From CAVUPF01 sp963777915 (GTDB lineage: Bacteria > Actinomycetota > Thermoleophilia > Solirubrobacterales > 70-9): a DNA stretch of 64,000 bases. How positions within the stretch are numbered: the first letter of the stretch is position 1; the number at the start of each line of letters is the position of its first letter. The notes beneath the pieces were generated by a model. The model searched no databases. It saw only the letters and a program-made list of their open reading frames with translations, and was not told the origin of the DNA. The translations under genes and the position numbers were made by a program. The stretch covers positions 37,975-101,974 of the forward strand of contig CAVZSH010000008.1 of NCBI GenBank assembly GCA_963777915.1, read 5' to 3'. Shown here in pieces: positions 1-7,899 of this stretch.

Positions 1-1
1 C

Positions 2-367
2 GACGATTCGATCGTTCGCGGCAACACCACGCGGCAGATCGTCGGCATGCTGCGTGACGCGGGCGCGAGCGAGGTTCATCTGCGGATCTCTGCACCGCCG
101 ATCCGCCACCCGTGCCACTACGGAATCGACATGTCGACCCGCGAGGAGATGGTCGCCCACAACCGCACCGTGCAGGAGATCGCCGACGAGCTCGATGCCG
201 ACTCGCTCGCCTACCTCTCGATCGAGGGCGTCTACGAGGCGGTCGGGACGCCGGCGGAGGATCACTGCGACGCCTGCTTCACCGGCCGCTACCCACTCGG
301 GAATCCCGAGGACGCGAACGGAAAGTTCGCCCTCGAGGAGATCGCCGTCGTGCCGGCCTCGCGATAA
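2..367 (+). CDS. purF: Amidophosphoribosyltransferase, C-terminal part (5' truncated)
   Basis: The protein enters from beyond the left edge; about 121 C-terminal residues are visible in frame from base 2. The stretch DDSIVRGNTT is the conserved PRPP-binding loop of type I phosphoribosyltransferases, and ISAPPIRHPCHYGIDM followed by a REEM segment is typical of the PurF C-terminus. PurF converts PRPP and glutamine to phosphoribosylamine, the first committed step of purine synthesis. The catalytic Cys and glutaminase domain lie outside the window. purN and purH follow on the same strand, so this is a purine cluster, although the roughly 130-base gap to purN leaves room for a separate promoter. 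Confidence 0.95.
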   Translation, partial: DDSIVRGNTTRQIVGMLRDAGASEVHLRISAPPIRHPCHYGIDMSTREEMVAHNRTVQEIADELDADSLAYLSIEGVYEAVGTPAEDHCDACFTGRYPLGNPEDANGKFALEEIAVVPASR

Positions 368-497
368 CCCCACCGCGAACCTTTTTCACCCCAATAGTGG
401 AAACAAAGTGCGATTGCGGCCGCGACGGACGCATCCAGCTCGCCAATCCAGGCCTACTTCCGGAGGTTGGCGCGTCGCGTTGCGAGAGGATGCGGTG

Positions 498-1115
498 GTG
501 AGCGCCTTCCGCATCGTCGTCCTCGCTTCGGGCAGCGGCACCAACCTGCAGGCGATCCTCGACCGGTTGCACGGGCGCGAGGGGATCGAGGTGGTCGGGG
601 TCGGTTCGGACAGGCCCGACGCGAAGGCGTTGGAACGGGGGCGGGCGGCCGGGGTGAAGACCGCCGTCTTTCCCCGCCAGGAGTTCGCCGATCGGCAGGC
701 GCGCGACGCGGTGCTGGCCGAGTGGATCGAGTCGCTCCGGGCCGACCTCGTCGCCCTCGCCGGCTTCATGCAGTTGCTCAGCGGGTCATTCGTCAAGCGC
801 TTCCGCAACCGCATCGTCAACGTCCACCCGGCGCTGCTTCCCGCCTTCCCCGGACTTGACGCGATCGGGCAGGCGCTGGAGGCAGGGGTCGAGGTGACCG
901 GCGTCACCGTGCACTTCGTCGATGAGGGCATCGACACCGGGCCGGCGATCGTTCAGCGTCGCGTCCCGGTCCCGGTGGACCGCAGTCGGGCGGCGCTGGA
1001 GGAGGCGGTCCACGCCGTCGAGCACGAACTCTATCCGGAGGCGATCCGCATGATCGCGCGAGGCAGAGCTAGGATCGACCCGAGCGACCATCATGTGGTC
1101 GTGGTCGATGACTGA
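498..1115 (+). CDS. purN: Phosphoribosylglycinamide formyltransferase
   Basis: This PurN (about 205 aa) transfers formyl from 10-formyl-THF to GAR. Near the N-terminus it has the family signature VLASGSGTNLQAI. The active-site segment IVNVHPALLPAFPG contains the catalytic Asn and His, and the later HFVDEGIDTGPAI segment holds the essential Asp. Two adjacent GTG codons (495, 498) could start it. A GAGAGG ribosome-binding site ends near 489, which gives better spacing to 498. The frame stays open far upstream over the purF 3' end, but that part has no homology. The stop overlaps the purH start by 8 bases, so translational coupling is likely. Confidence 0.93.
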   Translation: MSAFRIVVLASGSGTNLQAILDRLHGREGIEVVGVGSDRPDAKALERGRAAGVKTAVFPRQEFADRQARDAVLAEWIESLRADLVALAGFMQLLSGSFVKRFRNRIVNVHPALLPAFPGLDAIGQALEAGVEVTGVTVHFVDEGIDTGPAIVQRRVPVPVDRSRAALEEAVHAVEHELYPEAIRMIARGRARIDPSDHHVVVVDD

Positions 1116-2724
1116 GGCTGCCGCAGACACCAGTGCCGAGGCCGTGAGCGACGGCGCGATCCGGGTGCGCCGGGCGCTGATCTCGGTCTCCGACAAGACC
1201 GGCGTCGCCGACTTCGCAAAGAGCCTGGCGGGCCTCGGCGTCGAGATCCTCTCCACCGGCGGCACCGCTTCGGCCCTGCGAGAGGCAGGGCTGGAGGTGA
1301 CCGACGTCTCGGAGTTCACCGGCCAGGAGGAGATCCTCGACGGCCGGGTCAAGACGCTGCACCCGCGCCTGCACGCGGCTCTGCTGGCCCGCCGCGAGGA
1401 CCCAGAGCACATGGCGACGCTGGAGCGCGAGGGGATCGAGCCGATCGATCTTGTCTGCGTAAACCTCTACCCCTTTGAGCAAACCGTCGCCGGACACGAG
1501 GTGACGCCCGAGGTTGCGATCGAGAACATCGACATCGGCGGCCCGACGATGATCCGCGCCGCGGCGAAGAACCACCAGGGCGTCGCCGTGATCGTCAAGC
1601 CCGAGTCCTACGATGCGGTCTGCGCCGAGCTGGAGGAGACGGGCGGTGAGATCTCCGCCTCGACCCGGCACTGGCTCGCCAACGAGGCGTTCGCCCAGAC
1701 GGCGCGCTATGACGCGGCGATCAGCCGCTGGTTCTCGGCTGAGTACGAGGAGTTTCCCGAGCACCTCGCGGTCGCCTACGAGAAGGTGCTCGATCTCTCC
1801 TACGGCGAGAACCCGCACCAGCGCGCGGCTCTGTACTCCGAGGCCGGCATCCGCAGCCACGTCCTCTCGCGCGTCTCGAAGCTGCACGGGCGAGCGCTCT
1901 CCTTCAACAACGTGCTCGACCTCGACTCGGCACGCCGCCTGGTCGAGGACTTCGAGGAGCCCGCCTGCGTGATCGTCAAGCACAACAACCCCTGCGGGGT
2001 GGCGATCGGCGATGGCGCTCTGGAGGCCTACGAAAAGGCGCTCGCCTGCGATCCGATGTCGGCCTACGGCGGTGTGATCGCGCTCAACCGGTCGATCGGG
2101 GTGGCGCTGGCCGAGGCCCTGAACGAGAACTTCGTCGAGGTCCTGATCGCGCCCGACTACGAGGGCAGAGCGCTCGACGTGCTCCAGCGCAAGGAGGCGA
2201 TCCGCATCCTCTGCGGCGAGGAGCGCCGGGCGCCCGACCCGGTCGAGCGCGACGCCAAACGGGTGCTTGGCGGACTGCTGATCCAGGACCGCGACGGCGA
2301 CCCCGAGCCGCGCGAGCTGATGGAGATAGTGACGAGGACACAGCCCAGCGAGGAACAGTGGCGCGACATGCTCTTCGCCTGGACCGTGGTCCGCCACGTC
2401 CGCTCCAACGCGATCGTGATCGCCAAGGACGGCGCGACGCTGGGGATCGGCGCCGGCCAGATGAGCCGGGTCGACTCCGTCCGCCTCGCCGTTGAGAAGT
2501 GCAGGAACGCGCGCGCAGAGAAGGCCAACGACCTCCTCTCAGGCTCGGCGGTCGCCTCTGATGCCTTCTTCCCCTTCGCCGACGGGCCCCAGGCGTCGAT
2601 CGAGGCCGGCGCCACCTCGGTGATCGAGCCCGGCGGCTCCAAACGGGATGGGGAGGTCATCGAAGCCTGCGACGCGGCCGGGGTGGCAATGGTCTTCACC
2701 AAGCACCGACACTTCCGGCACTAG
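1108..2724 (+). CDS. purH: Bifunctional AICAR formyltransferase / IMP cyclohydrolase
   Basis: The final two steps of IMP synthesis are combined in one protein of about 538 aa. Residues about 15-160 form the MGS-like cyclohydrolase domain (RRALISVSDKTG; STGGTA; GRVKTLHPRLHA). The rest is the AICAR transformylase domain, with the catalytic KHNNPCG motif near residue 291 and a C-terminal FTKHRHFRH segment. The ATG at 1108 overlaps the purN stop. An ATG five codons upstream (1093) and a GTG at 1144 are alternatives. The GTG would start nearest the conserved core, but its ribosome-binding site is too close. The gene is full length and ends 26 bases before tRNA-Lys, which lies on the other strand. 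Confidence 0.95.
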   Translation: MTEAAADTSAEAVSDGAIRVRRALISVSDKTGVADFAKSLAGLGVEILSTGGTASALREAGLEVTDVSEFTGQEEILDGRVKTLHPRLHAALLARREDPEHMATLEREGIEPIDLVCVNLYPFEQTVAGHEVTPEVAIENIDIGGPTMIRAAAKNHQGVAVIVKPESYDAVCAELEETGGEISASTRHWLANEAFAQTARYDAAISRWFSAEYEEFPEHLAVAYEKVLDLSYGENPHQRAALYSEAGIRSHVLSRVSKLHGRALSFNNVLDLDSARRLVEDFEEPACVIVKHNNPCGVAIGDGALEAYEKALACDPMSAYGGVIALNRSIGVALAEALNENFVEVLIAPDYEGRALDVLQRKEAIRILCGEERRAPDPVERDAKRVLGGLLIQDRDGDPEPRELMEIVTRTQPSEEQWRDMLFAWTVVRHVRSNAIVIAKDGATLGIGAGQMSRVDSVRLAVEKCRNARAEKANDLLSGSAVASDAFFPFADGPQASIEAGATSVIEPGGSKRDGEVIEACDAAGVAMVFTKHRHFRH

Positions 2725-2750
2725 CGTCCCTTCAGAATGGTCGGTTGCAG

Positions 2751-2824
2751 TGCCCCCGCCGGGACTCGAACCCGGGCCGCGCGGCTTAAAAGGCCGCCGC
2801 TCTAACCAACTGAGCTACAGGGGC
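2751..2824 (-). tRNA. tRNA-Lys (anticodon TTT)
   Basis: The reverse strand folds as a full cloverleaf. The acceptor GCCCCTG pairs with CGGGGGC, the D arm is GCTC/GAGC, and the anticodon stem GCGGC/GCCGC encloses loop CTTTTAA (anticodon TTT). The T arm is CCGGG-TTCGAGT-CCCGG, with discriminator A. CCA is not encoded. It lies between purH and thiSG, which converge on it. Confidence 0.95.
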
Positions 2825-2841
2825 GCGGCGCCCATCGTAGG

Positions 2842-3816
2842 TCAAGACAACTCTGGCAGGCCCTCCTGAGGAGTCGATGCCTCGGCGTGGGTCCGGACTG
2901 GGATGCGGCCGGCACGGCGGGCGGCGTATCCGGCCTCCACCGCACGCCGCAGGGCACTCGCCATCGCGGTTGGCTCCGCCGCGCCGAAGATCGAGCTGGC
3001 CGCCATCACCGCGTCACAGCCCAGCTCCATCGCCAGGGCAGCGTCGGACGCGGTGCCGATCCCAGCGTCGAGGATGACTGGAACCCCGGCCCGCTCGGCG
3101 AGGATCGCGATGTTGTAGGGGTTGCGAATGCCGGCTCCGGAACCGATTGGCGAGCCCAGCGGCATCACCGCGGCGCAGCCGGCCTCCTCGAGACGGCGGG
3201 CGAGGACCGGGTCGTCATTGGTGTAGGGAAGGACGGTGAAGCCATCGGCGAGGAGCTGCTCAGCGGCGTCCAGCAGCTCGACCGCGTCGGGATAGAGGGT
3301 GCGATCGTCGCCGATCACCTCAAGCTTGATCCACTCGGTGCCGAATGCCTCTCGGGCAAGCCGCGCGGTGCTGACGGCGTCGCGCGCCGTGTAGCAGCCG
3401 GCGGTGTTGGGCAGGGCGAAGAGGCCGAGGCTGTCGAGCACCTCCAGCACGGAGCGGCCGGCGAGCGGATCGACCCGCCGCAGCGCAACGGTGACAATCT
3501 CGGCGCCGGAGGCGGCCAGCGCGCTCTCCATCTGATCGAGCGAGCGAAAGCCGCCGGTGCCGGCGATCAGCCGCGATGACCACTCGCGGCCGCCCAGCTC
3601 CCAAACATCGGCGCCGCCCTGGATCGCGGCGAGGACCTCGACCCTCTGGTCCTCGCGCAGCTCCGTCGCGGGCCACTCGCCGCGGGGGATCACCTCGCCG
3701 TCGAGCGACGCCGCGACGCCGCGGGCGTCCGGCTCGGCGCCACTCTCGCGCACGGCGATCTCGAGAGTCGCGCCCGCGGGCAGCTCGCGCGCCTCGCCAT
3801 TCAGCTCGACCCTCAT
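2842..3816 (-). CDS. thiG: ThiS-ThiG fusion: sulfur carrier joined to thiazole synthase
   Basis: Residues 1-68 are a complete ThiS (beta-grasp) domain ending in the carrier tail AAIQGG. The chain then runs straight into ThiG at about residue 74 (WELGGREWSSRLIAGTGGF). The Schiff-base lysine is K164 in WIKLEVIGDD, and GAGIRNPYNI and ILDAGIG phosphate-loop segments follow. ThiG condenses deoxyxylulose-5-phosphate, dehydroglycine and ThiS-thiocarboxylate into the thiazole phosphate of thiamine. The ATG at 3816 overlaps the thiO stop as ATGA, so the two are one transcript under the TPP riboswitch. Such fusions are known, but here the ThiS Gly-Gly is internal and not a free C-terminus. Confidence 0.92.
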   Translation of the reverse strand: MRVELNGEARELPAGATLEIAVRESGAEPDARGVAASLDGEVIPRGEWPATELREDQRVEVLAAIQGGADVWELGGREWSSRLIAGTGGFRSLDQMESALAASGAEIVTVALRRVDPLAGRSVLEVLDSLGLFALPNTAGCYTARDAVSTARLAREAFGTEWIKLEVIGDDRTLYPDAVELLDAAEQLLADGFTVLPYTNDDPVLARRLEEAGCAAVMPLGSPIGSGAGIRNPYNIAILAERAGVPVILDAGIGTASDAALAMELGCDAVMAASSIFGAAEPTAMASALRRAVEAGYAARRAGRIPVRTHAEASTPQEGLPELS

Positions 3817-4970
3817 AGGAGGACCTTCCCCAGCTCCTGTGCGCCGAAGCGCTCGGGGGCGGCGGCCGCCACCGCATCCGGAAGCCGGCCCTCGTCGAGC
3901 AGCTCCGCGACCGCATCGGCGCACAGCGGCGCCAACAGGATGCCGTTGCGATAGTGCCCGGTCGCCAGGATCAAGCCGTCGAGGTCGCTCGGCCCGATCA
4001 ACGGCAGGTTGTCCGGCGTCCCCGGGCGCAACCCCGCCATCGCCTCCACCAGCTCCATCTCGGCGATGTCGGGCAGCAGCCGATACGCCTCGCGCAGCAG
4101 CTCGTGAATACCGCCCGCAGTGACCGCAGTGTCGAACCCTCGCTCCTCGACCGTGGCGCCGGCGATCAGGCGACCGTCGGGGCGCGGCACGAGGTAGACG
4201 CGCTCAGAGGCGACGATCCGCTCGCACGGCACAGCGCCGGCTGGGGCGCGCAGCTCGAGGATCTGGCCCTTTACCGGGCGGACCGGTGGACGAGCGGCCG
4301 GCGGCAGCCACTCGGCGCGCCCGGACCAGGCGCCGGTGGCGAGCACGATCGCGGCTGCATGCAGCTCCTCACCCCCCGAAGTCCGCACCCCTCTCAACCG
4401 CCCTTGGCCGAGCAGCGACGCGGAGACCTCGGTTTCGGCCCGCACCTCGACCCCCTCGGCCGCGAGAGCAGCGAGCAGCGCCGCGACCAGAGCCCGCGGG
4501 TCGACCGCCGCCTCGCCCGGCACATGCACGCCGCCGTTGAGGGACGGCGTCAGCCCGGGCTCCAGCTCGCGGCAGCGGCGGGGCGCTAGCCACTCGGCTC
4601 CGAGGTCGAGCGAGCGCTGGAGATCGTGGAGGCGGCGCAGCTCCGCCGCCTCGTCGCGGTCGAGGGCGAGGTGCAGTGCGCCACGCCGCGAGTAGCCGAT
4701 CGCCTTGCCGGTCGCAGCCTCCAGCTCGGCGGCGAAAGCCGGGTAGCGCTCGGCGGCGGCGAGGGTCATCTCGAGCAGCGCGGGCTCGCCGAAGGCAAGC
4801 TCGCCGACCGGGGCCAGCATCCCGGCTGCCACCCGCGTCGCCCCTGCCGGCGGCGCTGCCCGGTCGAGCACGAGGACCCGCGCGCCGCGCCGGGCAGCGC
4901 ACCAGGCGCAGGAGAGCCCGATCACTCCGGCCCCCACGACGATCGCGTCGTAACTTCGCTTCTCGGTCAA
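3813..4970 (-). CDS. thiO: Glycine oxidase ThiO
   Basis: This is an FAD-dependent D-amino-acid-oxidase-fold protein of 385 aa. The N-terminal dinucleotide-binding motif is VVGAGVIGLSCA, and the C-terminal FAD segment is GHYRNGILLAPL. ThiO oxidises glycine to the dehydroglycine used by ThiG in aerobic bacteria. The start is TTG (4968-4970), preceded by GGAGG four bases away. That GGAGG is the 3' end of the TPP aptamer, so TPP binding would hide the ribosome-binding site. The next gene, thiSG, overlaps its stop. Confidence 0.92.
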   Translation of the reverse strand: MTEKRSYDAIVVGAGVIGLSCAWCAARRGARVLVLDRAAPPAGATRVAAGMLAPVGELAFGEPALLEMTLAAAERYPAFAAELEAATGKAIGYSRRGALHLALDRDEAAELRRLHDLQRSLDLGAEWLAPRRCRELEPGLTPSLNGGVHVPGEAAVDPRALVAALLAALAAEGVEVRAETEVSASLLGQGRLRGVRTSGGEELHAAAIVLATGAWSGRAEWLPPAARPPVRPVKGQILELRAPAGAVPCERIVASERVYLVPRPDGRLIAGATVEERGFDTAVTAGGIHELLREAYRLLPDIAEMELVEAMAGLRPGTPDNLPLIGPSDLDGLILATGHYRNGILLAPLCADAVAELLDEGRLPDAVAAAAPERFGAQELGKVLL

Positions 4971-4971
4971 C

Positions 4972-5058
4972 TTGCCTCCGCCGGCATTACCCGGATCAGG
5001 TCCAGACGGTCGGTGACCTCGTTGCCACCCTCTCAGCCTCTTCGGCTCCCGTACGACA
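4972..5058 (-). promoter_or_regulatory. TPP (THI-box) riboswitch
   Basis: On the reverse strand the segment has CTGAGA (5031-5036) and, downstream, ACCTGATCCGGGTAATGCCG followed by GCGGAGGCA. These are the conserved pyrimidine- and pyrophosphate-sensing parts of the TPP aptamer. Complementary GGGAGCC/GGCTGAG arms form the outer helices. The aptamer ends in GGAGG directly before the TTG of thiO, so control is most likely at translation initiation. No terminator hairpin with a U-run is visible. Confidence 0.95.
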
Positions 5059-5061
5059 CCG

Positions 5062-5088
5062 ATGCTACCCCCCTCGCGGGCTCCTCAA
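5062..5088 (-). promoter_or_regulatory. Putative promoter of thiO-thiSG
   Basis: The reverse strand has TTGAGG (5083-5088), 15 bases, then TAGCAT (5062-5067). A start about 7 bases further on would fall at 5054-5056, exactly at the 5' edge of the TPP aptamer. The 15-base spacer is short, so the -35 assignment is weak while the -10 is plausible. Confidence 0.45.
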
Positions 5089-5102
5089 GCAATAATCGCC
5101 TT

Positions 5103-5789
5103 ATGAGCCTTGCCCCCCCAGAGGCCGATGGCCCGCTGCGCCGCGAGCGCCTGCGTACCGCGCGCCTCTACTTCGTCTGCGACGCCCTGCCGCGCGGCGA
5201 AGAGCCCGAAGCGCTGCTGCGCGCCGCGCTGAGCGGCGGCGTCGAGGTCGTGCAGCTGCGCGAGAAGGAGCTGGGGCGCGAGGTGATCGAGCGCTCGGCG
5301 CGCACTTTCCGACGCCTCTGCGACACCTACAGCGCCCTCTTCATCGTCAATGACGACCCTCACCTGGCCAGCGCCTGCGACGCAGACGGTGTCCACATAG
5401 GCCAGGACGACGTCTCCGTCTTGGAGGCGCGGGAAGTGCTCGGGCCAGAGGCGATCATCGGCCACTCCACCCACTCCGAGGATCAGATCGAGTCGGCGAG
5501 GGGGCAGCCGGTCGACTACATCAGCGTGGGGCCCGTTTGGGAGACGCCGACCAAAGCGGGACGCCCGGCAGTCGGCCTCGCCCTGGTCGAACACGCGGCG
5601 AAGAGCGGGTCACATCCCTTCTTCGCGATCGGCGGCATCGATCCATCAAACGCCGCGGAGGTCGTCAAGGCAGGAGCGCGGCGGCTCGGCGTGGTGCGGG
5701 CGATCCGAGACGCTGAGAACCCGACCGCGGCGGCCGAATCGCTGCGACGGGCCCTGGCAATCGTCGGAGAGTCTGCTCCCGGTGGCTGA
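5103..5789 (+). CDS. thiE: Thiamine-phosphate synthase
   Basis: ThiE joins the thiazole phosphate and HMP pyrophosphate to make thiamine phosphate. The TIM-barrel motifs are present: VVQLREKEL, FIVNDDPHLA, GVHIGQDD, IIGHSTHS, YISVGPVWETPTKAG and FFAIGGID. At 228 aa it is of normal length. It is divergent from the riboswitch-controlled thiO, only 132 bases away. No Shine-Dalgarno precedes the ATG. An AATAAT hexamer ends 6 bases upstream, so the message may be leaderless and not controlled by the riboswitch. Its 3' end overlaps the next gene by 8 bases. Confidence 0.93.
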   Translation: MSLAPPEADGPLRRERLRTARLYFVCDALPRGEEPEALLRAALSGGVEVVQLREKELGREVIERSARTFRRLCDTYSALFIVNDDPHLASACDADGVHIGQDDVSVLEAREVLGPEAIIGHSTHSEDQIESARGQPVDYISVGPVWETPTKAGRPAVGLALVEHAAKSGSHPFFAIGGIDPSNAAEVVKAGARRLGVVRAIRDAENPTAAAESLRRALAIVGESAPGG

Positions 5790-6285
5790 GCGGCTGCGCA
5801 AGCGCAAGCGAGGTGCGGTGCCGACCCCGCGCGAGCGCATGGAGCGTGGCTACGCCCGCGCCGAGGAGCGCAACCGCGAAGCACGCGAGGCGCTGGAGCC
5901 GCTGGCCGAAGGGGAGCGGCCGCTGGTCGTGACGATCGGCGCCGTCGTCGCGGCGCTGGTCGCGGCCTCGATCGTCGGCGGCTACCTGGCCGGGGCACAG
6001 GTCAGCGGTGACCAACCCAAGCTGGCCCAGGTGGCGGCACCTGCCCTGCTGATGGGGATCATGGCCTGGGGCATGTGGCGAGCCCGCTACTGGGCGGTGC
6101 TCGGCTTCCAGGTGGTTCTGGTGTTCCTCATCTTCAGTGCCGTCTTCGGCCTCGCGGTGCAGGCCGCGACCATCGTGCAGATCATCGCCACGCTCGGCCT
6201 GCTCGCAGTCTCCGGCGGCTTCTTCTTCTTCATGGTCAAGGCGATGGCACAGATTCAGATGCCCCAGCGTCTTCCCCGGGATTGA
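5782..6285 (+). CDS. Small integral membrane protein of unknown function
   Basis: This 167-aa protein starts at GTG overlapping the end of thiE. A basic, charged N-terminus (about 45 residues, RKRKRGAVPTPRERMERGY) would lie in the cytoplasm. Four hydrophobic segments follow, at about 50-70, 85-98, 103-125 and 128-150. No catalytic motif is visible and I do not recognise the family. The overlap with thiE suggests cotranscription, but nothing shows a role in thiamine metabolism. Confidence 0.75.
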   Translation: MAERLRKRKRGAVPTPRERMERGYARAEERNREAREALEPLAEGERPLVVTIGAVVAALVAASIVGGYLAGAQVSGDQPKLAQVAAPALLMGIMAWGMWRARYWAVLGFQVVLVFLIFSAVFGLAVQAATIVQIIATLGLLAVSGGFFFFMVKAMAQIQMPQRLPRD

Positions 6286-6307
6286 CCTTTCTATAGGCTC
6301 AGGCGCG

Positions 6308-7675
6308 ATGGCCGATTCCTTCGACTCGATCGTCATCGGTGGCGGCCCTGGTGGCTACGTCGCGGCGATCCGCGCGGCCCAGCTGGGCCGCAAGACAGCG
6401 GTGGTCGAGCGCGACAAGGCGGGCGGGCGCTGCCTCAACTACGCCTGCATCCCGGCCAAGACGGTCCTGCACACGGCGGAGCTATACGACCAGGCTCGAA
6501 ACAGCGCCGACCTAGGGCTGACCGTGAAGGGCGCCTCGATCGACTGGGACGCGCTCGGCAGGCGCCGCGCCGCCGTCTCGGAATCGCTCTCCGGCGGAGT
6601 CAAGATGCTCTGGGACAAGAACAAGGTGACGATGATCGAGGGCGAGGGCTCGCTCACCGCGGAGGGCAACGTCAAGGTCGATGACACTGTGTATGAGGCG
6701 GGCGCGGTAGTTCTTGCCACCGGCTCGGTCTCATTGCCGATCCCCGGCGTGCAGTTCGGCGACCGCGTCCTTGACACCTGGGGCGCCTGGTCGCTGCCTG
6801 AGCTGCCAAAGAAGATCGCCGTGGTCGGCGGCGGCGCCTCGGGCTGTGAGATCGCCTCCGCCTACGGTCGCTTCGGCGCCGAGGTGCTGCTGATCGAGAT
6901 GCTCGATCAAATCCTCCCCGCCGAGGACCGCGACGTTGTCCGCGTCGTCGAGCGCGCCTTCAAGAAACAGAACATCACGATCTCCACCGGTGCGCCGGTC
7001 GAAAACGTCGAGGCCGGCAAGGGCTCAGTCAAGCTCACCTACGGCGGCTCCTCGGCAGAGGTCGACTACCTCCTGATCGCCGGCGGCCGGGCACCGGACA
7101 CCGAAGGGCTGGGCCTCGCCGAGGCGAGAGTCGAGCTGGAGGAGAGCGGCAAGGTCAAGGTCGACCGCTACCAGCGCACCTCTAACCCCAAGGTCTACGC
7201 GATCGGCGACCTGGTCAATGCCAAGGCGCTCGCCCATAAGGCCTCCGAGGAGGGCGTCGTCGCGGTCGAGCATGCCGCGGGCGCACCGACCCATCCGGTC
7301 GATCAGAACCTCATCGCCGGGGCAACCTTCTGCCAGCCGCAGGTGGCCAGCGTCGGGATGACCGAGGCGGCGGCCAAGCAGGCAGGGTACGAGATCAAGG
7401 TCGGCAAGCTCAAACTGGGCGGGGTCGGCGCCGCGACCGTCTATGACGACAAAGACGGCCTTGTCAAGCTCGTCGTCGACGCCACCTACGGCGAGATCCT
7501 CGGCGCCCACATCGTCGGCAATCGCGCCTGCGACATGGTCGCCGAGCTGGTCGCGACTATGGCCCTGGAGGGCGGCTACCAGGAGCTGGCGCGGATCGTC
7601 CACCCCCACCCGACGATCTCCGAGGCGATCCTCGACGCCGCCCGCGACGTCGAGGGCTGGGCGATCCACGCTTGA
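6308..7675 (+). CDS. lpdA: Dihydrolipoyl dehydrogenase (E3)
   Basis: The flavoprotein disulfide reductase (455 aa) reoxidises the dihydrolipoyl arm of E2. It has the FAD motif IGGGPGGYVAA near the N-terminus and the redox disulfide C-L-N-Y-A-C in GGRCLNYACIPAK. A NAD-binding GGGASGCEIA motif lies mid-protein, YAIGDLV precedes the interface, and the C-terminal HPHPTISE carries the His-Glu catalytic pair. The ATG at 6308 lacks a clear ribosome-binding site; TATAGG lies 10 bases upstream. The E1 and E2 genes follow 0.8 kb downstream, which supports a role in the pyruvate dehydrogenase complex. Confidence 0.95.
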   Translation: MADSFDSIVIGGGPGGYVAAIRAAQLGRKTAVVERDKAGGRCLNYACIPAKTVLHTAELYDQARNSADLGLTVKGASIDWDALGRRRAAVSESLSGGVKMLWDKNKVTMIEGEGSLTAEGNVKVDDTVYEAGAVVLATGSVSLPIPGVQFGDRVLDTWGAWSLPELPKKIAVVGGGASGCEIASAYGRFGAEVLLIEMLDQILPAEDRDVVRVVERAFKKQNITISTGAPVENVEAGKGSVKLTYGGSSAEVDYLLIAGGRAPDTEGLGLAEARVELEESGKVKVDRYQRTSNPKVYAIGDLVNAKALAHKASEEGVVAVEHAAGAPTHPVDQNLIAGATFCQPQVASVGMTEAAAKQAGYEIKVGKLKLGGVGAATVYDDKDGLVKLVVDATYGEILGAHIVGNRACDMVAELVATMALEGGYQELARIVHPHPTISEAILDAARDVEGWAIHA

Positions 7676-7887
7676 GCGGCCGCTGGCGCTAGCGCTAGCT
7701 CAACCGATCCGATACCGAGATTGAGGCAACCTTGAGCAGGTGCGATCGGCGGCCGGCCGGGTTGACGCGATCAGCGCCAGGCCGGCCGAGCGAGAGTAGG
7801 GAGCCGGTCCGCGAGCGAGGCGCTCAAGGTTCCCCAGCGCTAGCGAATCTCGACCCTGATCGACACCTGATCGCCCTTCACGTCTCA

Positions 7888-7893
7888 TAGAGT
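7888..7893 (+). promoter_or_regulatory. -10 box, leaderless promoter candidate
   Basis: TAGAGT is followed by six bases and then the GTG start at 7900. The spacing would begin the transcript at the start codon. No convincing -35 is seen. Confidence 0.4.
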
Positions 7894-7899
7894 CGTGGT

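Noticed and set aside
1069..2397. Long open frame on the reverse strand across purH
   Set aside because: It mirrors purH codons; high-GC third positions keep the antisense frame open. The translation has no domain and no ribosome-binding site.
5085..5594. Reverse-strand frame covering thiE
   Set aside because: Its composition is that of an antisense shadow and it would block the thiO promoter region; thiE itself is unambiguous.
7728..7831. Ten-base inverted repeat AACCTTGAGC / GCTCAAGGTT
   Set aside because: Short, 84 bases apart and in high-GC DNA; not enough to call an operator or hairpin. The nearby GCTAGCGCTAGC is also just a short palindrome.
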